A stretch of DNA of 64,000 nt from positions 994,501 to 1,058,500 of the forward strand of contig CM053331.1 of NCBI GenBank assembly GCA_028583605.1, in the 5' to 3' direction. A model generated the notes under the pieces. That model had not been told where the DNA came from, made no database searches, and was given only the letters and a program-made list of their open reading frames with translations. Source of the stretch: Dastarcus helophoroides. Its lineage: Eukaryota; Arthropoda; Insecta; Coleoptera; Bothrideridae. A program made the translations under genes and the position numbers. Below are positions 56,531-64,000 of the stretch, one piece after another (the stretch's first letter is position 1; each line of letters starts with the position of its first letter).

Positions 56531-58680
56531 TTGACACTTTAGAAGCTCTCAAGAGTTTGGCAAAACTCTTGGCTCAAGTTTGGTCGACACTCCAGAAGCT
56601 TCCAACGATATGTCAAAAGTTTTGCTTCAAGAGTATTCGTCGTAAAACTACACAAAATTTTCCAAAACTTGCCAGGAGAGTACCGTGGAGTACCCTAATG
56701 CTGCTTTGGCAAACTCTTGGTTCAAGTATGGTCGACACTTCAGAAGCTCTCAAGAATATATCATAAGTTTTGCTTCGCGGGTAGTCGTCGTAGAACATCA
56801 CAAAATTGTCCGAAACCAGGAGAGTACCATGGAGTACTCTAATGCTGTTTTGGCAAACTCTTGGTTCAAGTATGGTCGACAGAAGCTCTCAAGGATATGT
56901 CACAAGTTTTGCTTCAAGGGTAGTCGTCGTAGAACACCACAAATTCTTCGAAACCAGGAGGGTACCATGGAGTACCCTAATGCTGTTTTGGTAAACTCTT
57001 GGTTTAAGTATGGTCGACAGAAGCTCTCAAGGATATGTCACAAGTTTTGCCTCAAGGGTAGTCGTTGTAGAACCGCAAAAAATTTTCCAAAACCTGCCAG
57101 GAGAGTACCTTTGAGTACTCTAATGCTGTTTTGGCAAACTCTTGGTTCAAGTATGGTCGACACTCCAGAAGGTTTCAAGGATATATCACAAGTTTTGCTT
57201 TGAGGGTAGTCGTCGTAAAACATCACAAATTTTCCGAAACCAAGAGAGTACCATGGAGTACTCTAATGCTCTTTTGGCAAACTCTTGGTTCAGGTATGGT
57301 CGACAGAAGCTCTCAAGGATATCTCACAAGTTTTGCTTCAGGGGTAGTCGTCGTAGAACCGCAAAAAATTTTCCAAAACCTGCCAGGAGAGTACCGTGGA
57401 GTACTCTAATGCTGTTTTGGCAAAATCTTGGTTCAAGTATGGTCGACACTCCAGAAGCTCTCAAGGATATGTCACAAGTTTTGCTTCAAGGGTAGTCGTC
57501 GTAGAACATCACAAATTTTCCGAAACCAAGAGAGTACCATGGAGTACTCCAATGCTGTTTTAGCAAACTCTTGGTTGAAGTATGGTCGACACTCTAGAAG
57601 CTTTCAAGGATATGTCACAAGTTTTGCTTCAAGGGTAGTCGTCGTAGAACATTACAAATTCTTTGAAACCAGGAGAGTACCATGAAGTACTCTAATGCTG
57701 TTTTGGCAAACATTTTGTTCAAGTATGGTCGACACTCCAAAAGCTCTCAAGGATATGTCACAAGTTTTGTTTCAAGGGTAGTCGTCGTAGAACATCACAA
57801 ATTCTTCGAAACCAGGAGAGTACCATGGAGTACTCTAATGCTGTTTTGGTAAACTCTTGGTTCAAGTATGGTCGACAGAAGCTCTCAAGGATATGTCACA
57901 AGTTTTGCTTCAAGGGTAGTCGTCGTAGAACATTACAAAATTGTCCAAAACCAGGAGAGTACCATAGAGTACTCTAATGCTTTTTTGGCAAACTCTTGGT
58001 TCAAATATGGTCGACAGAAGCTCTCAAGAATATGTCATAAGTTTTGCTTTAAGGCTAGTCGTTGTAGAACCGCAAAAAAATTTCCAAAACCTTCCAGGAG
58101 AGTACCGTGGAGTACTCTAATGCTGTTTTGGTAAACTCTTGGTTCAAGTATGGTCGACACTCCAGAAGCTTTCAAGGATATGTCACAAGTTTTGCTTCAA
58201 GGGTAGTCGTCGTAAAACATCACAAATTTTCCGAAACCAGGAGAGTACCATAAAGTACTCTAATGCTGTTTTGGCAAAGTCTTGGTTCAAGTATGGTCGA
58301 CAGAAGCTCCCAAGGATATGTCACAAGTTTTGCCTTAAGGGTAGTCGTCGTAGATCCGCAAAAATTTTTACAAAACCTGCCAGGAGAGTACCGTGGAGTA
58401 CTCTAAGGCTGTTTTGGCAAACTTTTGGTATGGTCGACACTCCGGAAGCTTTCAAGGATATGTCACAAGTTTTGCTTCAAGGGTAGTTGTAGAAGAACAT
58501 CACAAAATTGTCCGAAACCAGGAGAGTACCATAGAGTACTCTAATGCTGTTTTGGCAAACTCTTGGTTCAAGTATGATCGACACTCCACAAGTTTTGCTT
58601 CAGGGGTAGTCGCCGAAGAACTCCACAACTTTCTAAATCGTGTCAGGAGGGAACCATGGAGTACCCTAATACTGTTGCAT
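56531..58680. repeat. 143 bp satellite, about 14 copies
   Basis: TATGGTCGAC recurs at 56727, 56871, 57009, 57152, 57295, 57438, 57581, 57724, 57867, 58006, 58149, 58292 and 58429, with a variant at 58573. The spacing is usually 143 bp and 137-139 bp in copies with a small deletion just after GTCGAC. Units carry TCACAAGTTTTGCTTCAAGG, GTAGTCGTCGTAGAAC and AGAGTACCATGGAGTACTCT. Since 143 is not a multiple of 3, the open frames change from copy to copy. Confidence 0.94.
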
Positions 58681-59150
58681 TAGTGTGCTTTACATTATTC
58701 TCTTAACTCAAACGTGGATGTCACTTCAAAAAATTATCAAGCTTTGACCAAGACAAGAATAGAGAACTGCAATGCATTGGAAAGGTACTTTACGTTCAAG
58801 CATGGTCGACACTCGACAAATTTTCAAGAATATGCTTAAAACTATTAGTTCAAGTGTAGTACCGTAGTACCGTGGAAAATTTCCGAGAATGTTCCAAAGC
58901 TTAAACCAAGAAAGTGTGGAGTACTCTAATGCTGATGCACTAGTACTTCAGTTATTCTTTCGTAAATGGTACTCTAAAAGAGTATTAAAATTCTATGAAA
59001 GCTTGAGCCCAGGCAAGAGTGTAGAGAGCTCTAATGGAAGACTCTACGTTATTATCTTAATTTAAGCATGAGCGGTACTCCTGGAGACTTTGAAGAATCT
59101 GCAAAGGCTCTTAGATCAAGGGGAGTTATAATAATTGCTACAGAATTTGG
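58681..59150. repeat. Diverged transition between the two satellites
   Basis: Contains degenerate monomers such as CATGGTCGACACTCGACAAA, GTGGAGTACTCTAATGCTGA and GAGCGGTACTCCTGG. They link the 143 bp family to the following family, implying common ancestry. Confidence 0.65.
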
Positions 59151-62100
59151 GAAAACTCTCCAAGATCTGCCAAAGTTAAAACTAGGTGGATTGCGTTTTG
59201 AGTTAATGCTCTACATTGTTCTCTTGACTCAAATGGTACTCCATTCAAATGTAGGTGGTACTTCCTTTAAACATAGTTGGTACTCCATTCAAACATAGCT
59301 GGTACTCCCTTCAAATATAGTTGGGAAAACCCTTTAAGATCTGCCAAAGGTTAAAACTAGGTGGATTGCATTTTGAGTTAATACTTTACATTGTTCTGTT
59401 GACTCAAATAGTACTCCATTTAAACATAGCTGGTACTTCCCTCAAATATAGTTGGGAAAACCCTCCAAGATCTGCCAAAGTTAAAACTAGGTGGATTGCG
59501 TCTTGAGATAATACTCTACATTGTTCTATTGACTCAAATGGTACTCCATTCAAACGTAGCTGGTACACCATTTAAACGTAGCTGGTACTTTCTTCAAACA
59601 TAGTTGGTACTCCATTTAAACATAGCTGGTACTCCCTTTAAATATGGTTGGGAAAACCCTTCAAGATCTGCCAAAGTTAAAACTATGTGGATTGCGTCTT
59701 GAGTTAATACTTTAAATTGTTCTGTAGACTCAAATGGTACTCCATTCAAATGTAGCTGGTACTTCTTTCAAACATAGGTGGTACTCTATTCAAACGTAGC
59801 TTGAAATATAGTTGGGAAAACTCTCCAAGATCTGCCAAAGTTAAAACTAGGTGGATTGCGTCTTGAGTTAATACTCTACATTGTTCTGTTGACTCAAATG
59901 GTACTACATTTAAACGTAGCTGGTACACCCTTCAAACATAGTTGGTACTCCATTTAAACATAGCTGGTACTTCCTTCAAATATAGTTGGGACAACCCTCC
60001 AAGATCTGCCAAAGTTAAAACTAGGTGGATTGCGTCTTGAGTTAATACTCTACATTGTTCTGTTGACTCAAATGGTACTCCATTCAAACGTAGCTGGTAC
60101 CTCCTTCAAACATAGTTGGTACTCCATTCAAACATAGCTGGTACTCCCTTCAAATATGGTTGGGAAAACCCTTCAAGATCTGCCAAAGTTAAAACTATGT
60201 GGATTGCGTCTTGAGTTAATACTTTAAATTGTTCTGTAGACTCAAATGGTACTCCATTCAAATGTAGCTGGTACTTCTGTCAAACATAGTTGGTACTCTA
60301 TTCAAACGTAGCTTGAAATATAGTTGGGAAAACCCTCCAAGATCTGCCAAAGTTAAAACTAGGTGGATTGCGTCTTGAGATAATACTCTACATTGTTCTA
60401 TTGACTCAAATGGTACTCCATTCAAACGTAGCTGGTACACCATTTAAATGTAGCTGGTACTTTCTTCAAACATAGTTGCTACTCCATTTAAACATGCTGG
60501 TACTCCCTTTAAAAATGGTTGGGAAAACCCTTCAAGATCTGCCAAAGTTAAAACTATGTGGATTGCGTCTTGAGTTAATACTTTAAATTGTTCTGTAGAC
60601 TCAAATGGTACTCCATTCAAATGTAGCTGGTACTTCTGTCAAACATAGGTGGTACTCTATTCAAACGTAGCTTGAAATATAGTTGGGAAAACCCTCCAAG
60701 ATCTGCCAAAGTTAAAACTAGGTGGATTGCGTCTTGAGTTAATACTCTACATTGTTCTGTTGACTCAAATGGTACTCCATTCAAACATAGCTGGTACTTC
60801 CTTCAAATGTGGTTGGGAAAACTCTTCAAGATCTGCCAAAGTTAAAACTATGTGTAATGCGTCTTAAGTTAATACTTTAAATTGTTCTGTAGACTCAAAT
60901 GGTACTCCATTCAAATGTAGCTGGTACTTATGTCAAACATAGTTGGTACTATATTGAAACGTAGCTTGAAATATAGTTGGGAAAACCCTCCAAGATCTGC
61001 CAAAGTTAAAACTAGGTGGATTGCGTCTTCAGATAATACTCTACATTGTTCTGTTGACTCAAATGATACTCCATTCAAACGCAGCTGGTACACCATTTAA
61101 ACGTAGCTGGTACTTTCTTCAAACATAGTTGGTACTCCATTCAAACATAGCTGGTACTCCCTTCAAATATGGTTGGGAAAACCCTTCAAGATCTGCCAAA
61201 GTTAAAACTATGTGGATTGCGTCTTGAGTTAATACTTTAAATTGTTCTGTAGACTCAAATGGTACTCCATTCAAATGTAGCTGGTACTTCTGTCAAACAT
61301 AGTTGGTACTCTATTCAAACGTAGCTTGAAATATAGTTGGGAAAACCCTCCAAGATCTGCCAAAGTTAAAACTAGGTGGACTGCGTCTTGAGTTAATACT
61401 CTACATTGTTCTGTTGACTCAAATGGTACTCCATTCAAACGTAGCTGGTACCTCCTTCAAACATAGTTGGTACTCCATTTAAACATAGCTGGTACTCCCT
61501 TTAAATATGGTTGGGAAAACCCTTCAAGATCTGCCAAAGTTAAAACTATGTGGATTGCGTCTTGAGTTAATACTTTAAATTGTTCTGTATACTCAAATGG
61601 TACTCCATTCAAATGTAGCTGGTACTTCTGTCAAACATAGTTGGTACTCTATTCAAACGTAGCTTGAAATATAGTTGGGAAAACCCTCCAAGATCTGCCA
61701 AAGTTAAAACTAGGTGGATTGCGTCTTGAGTTAATACTCTACATTGTTCTGTGGACTCAAATTGTACTCCATTCAAACGTAGCTGGTACACCATTTCAAA
61801 CTGTAGCTGGTACTTTCTTCAAACATAGTTAGTACTCCATTCAAACATAGCTGGTACTCCCTTTAAATATGGTTGGGAAAACCCTTCAAGATCTGCCAAA
61901 GTTAAAACTATGTGGATTGCGTCTTGAGTTAATACTTTAAATTGTTCTGTAGACTCAAATGGTACTCATTCAAATGTAGCTGGTACTTCTGTCAAACATA
62001 GTTGGTACTCTATTCAAACGTAGCTTGAAATATAGTTGGGAAAACCCTCCAAGATCTGCCAAAGTTAAAACTAGGTGGATTGCGTCTTGAGTTAATACTC

Positions 62101-63225
62101 TACATTGTTCTGTTGACTCAAATGGTACTCCATTCAAACGTAGCTGGTACCTCCTTCAAACATAGTTGGTACTCCATTTAAACATAGCTGGTACTCCCTT
62201 TAAATATGGTTGGGAAAACCCTTCAAGATCTGCCAAAGTTAAAACTATGTGGATTGCGTCTTGAGTTAATACTTTAAATTGTTCTGTATACTCAAATGGT
62301 ACTCCATTCAAATGTAGCTGGTACTTCTGTCAAACATAGTTGGTACTCTATTCAAACGTAGCTTGAAATATAGTTGGGAAAACCCTCCAAGATCTGCCAA
62401 AGTTAAAACTAGGTGGATTGCGTCTTGAGTTAATACTCTACATTGTTCTGTGGACTCAAATTGTACTCCATTCAAACGTAGCTGGTACTCCATTCAAATG
62501 TAGCTGGTACTTTCTTCAAACATAGTTAGTACTCCATTCAAACATAGCTGGTACTCCCTTTAAATATGGTTGGGAAAACCCTTCAAGATCTGCCAAAGTT
62601 AAAACTATGTGGATTGCGTCTTGAGTTAACACTTTAAATTGTTCTGTAGACTCAAATGGTACTTCATTCAAATGTAGCTGGTACTTCTGTTAAACATAGT
62701 TGGTACTCTATTCAAACGTAGCTTGAAATATAGTTGGGAAAACCCTCCAAGATCTGCCAAAGTTAAAACTAGGTGGATTGCGTCTTGAGTTAATACTCTA
62801 CATTTTTCTGTTGACTCAAATGGTACTCCATTCAAACGTAGCTGGTACCTCCTTCAAATATAGTTGGTACTCCATTTAAATATAGCTGGTACTCCCTTCA
62901 AATATGGTTGGGAAAACCTTTCAAGATCTGCCAAAGTTAAAACTATGTGGATTGCGTCTTGAGTTAATACTTTAAATTGTTCTGTAGACTCAAATGGTAC
63001 TCCATTCAAATGTAGCTGGTACTTCTGTCAAACATAGCTGGTACTCTATTCAAACGTAGCTTGAAATATAGTTGGGAAAACCCTCCAAGATCTGCCAAAG
63101 TTAAAACTAGGTGGATTGCGTCTTGAGTTAATACTCTACATTGTTCTGTTGACTCAAATAGTACTCCATTCAAATGTAGCTGGTACTCCCTTTAAATATA
63201 GTTGGTACTTCGTTTAAAGATAGTT
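59151..63225. repeat. Satellite with 698 bp four-monomer higher-order repeat
   Basis: GTTGGGAAAACCC with CAAGATCTGCCAAAGTTAAA recurs every 164-197 bp. From 61171 the spacing runs 166, 174, 163, 197, 164, 174, 164, 196, 164, 174, 165, i.e. a four-monomer unit of about 698 bp. Monomers end in variable numbers of a 22 bp sub-repeat, TAGCTGGTACTCCATTCAAA. A 61-codon minus-strand frame recurs once per unit (60258, 60911, 61609, 62308) as a by-product of copying. Confidence 0.94.
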
Positions 63226-63426
63226 GATGCAGAAAATTTTTGAGAATCTGCCAAGGTTTTTCTACGCGACCGGCGTAAGAAGTCCAGAAATCCTTTAAAA
63301 TCCCGTCAAATCTTGAACCAGATCAACAATCAAGAGTACCACCGTTGGAGTACTCCACGATGCTGGCTTGGTTCAAGCATCTGTAGCTCCCACTTTTTCG
63401 TCAGCTGATCTTCTTTGGTGTTTCAG
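63226..63426 (+). other. Diverged monomer and intron end before exon g
   Basis: GAGAATCTGCCAAGG and GGAGTACTCCACGATGCTGG are weak relics of the satellite. They are followed by the acceptor ggtgtttcag (AG 63425-63426). Confidence 0.6.
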
Positions 63427-63663
63427 GCGGCTTACATGATCGTCGACGAAATGCACGAAGAACACCCCGAATTGCTCAAGGATCAATATTGGGAGGACGT
63501 GGTACCCAAAGAGCTACCTTACACGGTCGCCTCCGAGCACTATCGACGGGAGGAGCCCAAAGGATCGGCGGACAGTTACAAAATTAAGACGGCGGACGCC
63601 ATGTACGCCAATTTGATGGCCCCCAAGAAAGCATCGCATGTGGACGACATGTACGCCGACTAC
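63427..63663 (+). CDS. Best: Bestrophin exon g: cytosolic C-terminal wrap
   Basis: The exon is 237 nt (79 codons), starting after ggtgtttcag and ending at TAC|GTAAGT in phase 0. It reads AAYMIVDEMHEEHPELLKDQYW, then EDVVPKELPYTVASEHYRREE, then a more variable tail with DSYKIKTADAMYANLM and DDMYADY. VDEMH-x3-P-x-x-x-x-D-x-Y(W) and the LPYT-A-E-(H/R)-(Y/F)-R segment are typical of the region that wraps the cytosolic domain in bestrophins. The variable C-terminal tail must continue in exons past the window end. Codon use is more GC-rich than the surrounding introns. Confidence 0.95.
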
Positions 63664-63763
63664 GTAAGTACTTTTTTTTTTCAAATGGTACCACTCGAAG
63701 TTCGATGGCAAAACGTACATATCTTCACACATGACTTAATTTACGATTGGTGTTGATTTTTTT

Positions 63764-63899
63764 GATGGAAACGGACTGGTCCTTGGTTATCTTCAAAAAT
63801 TGAAATACAGAACTTGTCCCCTGAAACCAAGAAAGATTAAAAAACACAACAAAGGTTGCTCTAACACGTTTCGACAGCCAAGATGTCATCTTCTGAGAG
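63764..63899 (+). mobile_element. Dispersed repeat (full copy) in the next intron
   Basis: GATGGAAACGGACTGGTCC, TTGGTTATCTTCAAAAATTG, CCCTGAAACCAAGAAAGATT, CACAACAAAGGTTGCTCTAA and ACACGTTTCGACAGCCAAG match the copy at 10141-10280 almost base for base. It lies 100 bp after the exon g donor. On the minus strand the GAAAC box and GACA/TGTC stem remain, but CTGAAGA is changed to CAGAAGA. Confidence 0.85.
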
Positions 63900-64000
63900 C
63901 TGCTTTACTTTGATGTTTACTCTGATGTTTCTAACAGAAAAATTTAAAAGTTTTTTTGGTAAATTTTCTTGGAGTTTGATCCTCTCGAAATTTGATTTTT
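63900..64000. other. Intron sequence to window end
   Basis: T-rich intron sequence; nothing was recognised. Confidence 0.5.

Larger units (their letters stand above)
7223..63663 (+). other. Best: Bestrophin gene body, seven internal coding exons (both ends missing)
   Basis: Seven exons at 7223-7333, 7451-7622, 37932-38061, 45131-45369, 55416-55547, 55599-55706 and 63427-63663 join into one uninterrupted frame of about 377 codons. Every intron is GT-AG. Intron phases are 2, 0, 1, 0, 0, 0 and each junction restores a bestrophin-like sequence. Intron lengths are 117, 30309, 7069, 10046, 51 and 7720 bp. Bestrophins are pentameric Ca2+-activated chloride/anion channels of the plasma or organelle membrane. 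Visible family hallmarks are RGSVYKLVW, IPMSFVLGFY, RWWAQY, VPLVYTQ, GWLKVAE and NPFGEDDDD. The first exon begins inside a codon, so the starting-methionine exon lies upstream and was not found in 1-7222. The last exon ends at a donor, so the C-terminal exons lie beyond the window. The paralogue cannot be assigned. An insect origin is inferred from the protein flavour and AT-rich introns. Confidence 0.95.

Noticed and set aside
56458..58683. Frames of 60-172 codons on + in the 143 bp satellite (for example MEYSNAVLANSWFKYG)
   Set aside because: The unit length is not a multiple of 3, so different frames are open in neighbouring copies. They encode the same DNA in shifted phase rather than a protein.
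60258..62493. A 61-codon minus-strand frame conserved in several satellite units
   Set aside because: Its conservation follows from recent tandem copying of the 698 bp unit. There is no splice or promoter context and no recognisable protein family.

Overview
The window is animal nuclear DNA, most likely from an insect. One spliced bestrophin gene (Ca2+-activated anion channel) is read on the + strand across almost the whole window. Seven consecutive internal coding exons (7223-63663) join in frame through canonical GT-AG introns with compatible phases. They encode about 377 residues, from the Trp corresponding to about residue 24 of vertebrate bestrophins, through the pore neck (IPMSFVLGFY), the VPLVYTQ segment and the acidic Ca2+ clasp (NPFGEDDDD), to the start of the C-terminal region. 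The start-codon exon and the C-terminal exons were not found and probably lie outside the window. Exons total 1129 bp, about 2% of the 56.4 kb from first to last exon. No other credible protein gene, tRNA, rRNA or CRISPR was seen. The long ORFs (up to 880 codons) are frames through simple repeats.

Nearly all the rest is repeat arrays, with different families in different introns. Upstream (1-7222): an array of about 180 bp units (0.78-1.64 kb), a 512 bp satellite (2.37-4.64 kb), a 5'-truncated LTR fragment, a stop-free coding-like relic, and pieces of a dispersed repeat. Intron after the second exon (30.3 kb): a 9 bp minisatellite, then about 29 kb of a degenerate family built on CTCAAGCTT, organised as higher-order repeats of about 637, 604, 148, 346, 750, 200, 210/360 and 137 bp. 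Next intron (7.1 kb): a single-copy stretch, a hAT-like end, an AAATTCG array, a 4 kb minisatellite of GAAAAAGTCGAAATTTCGA type containing a perfect 46 bp-arm palindrome, and a 375 bp solo LTR with a 4 bp target duplication next to the splice acceptor. Next intron (10 kb): a short inverted array of the same minisatellite, a single-copy stretch, then 7.6 kb of almost pure pyrimidine. Last long intron (7.7 kb): a 143 bp satellite (about 14 copies) followed by a related satellite with a four-monomer, 698 bp higher-order repeat.

The coding exons look intact, so the gene must be transcribed and spliced through these arrays. The most notable features are inverted copies of one minisatellite flanking a single 239-nt exon, a solo LTR that places a competing acceptor 31 nt upstream of that exon, repeat units that carry consensus splice-donor sequences, and a dispersed repeat with a hammerhead-like core. 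All functional consequences are inference from sequence.
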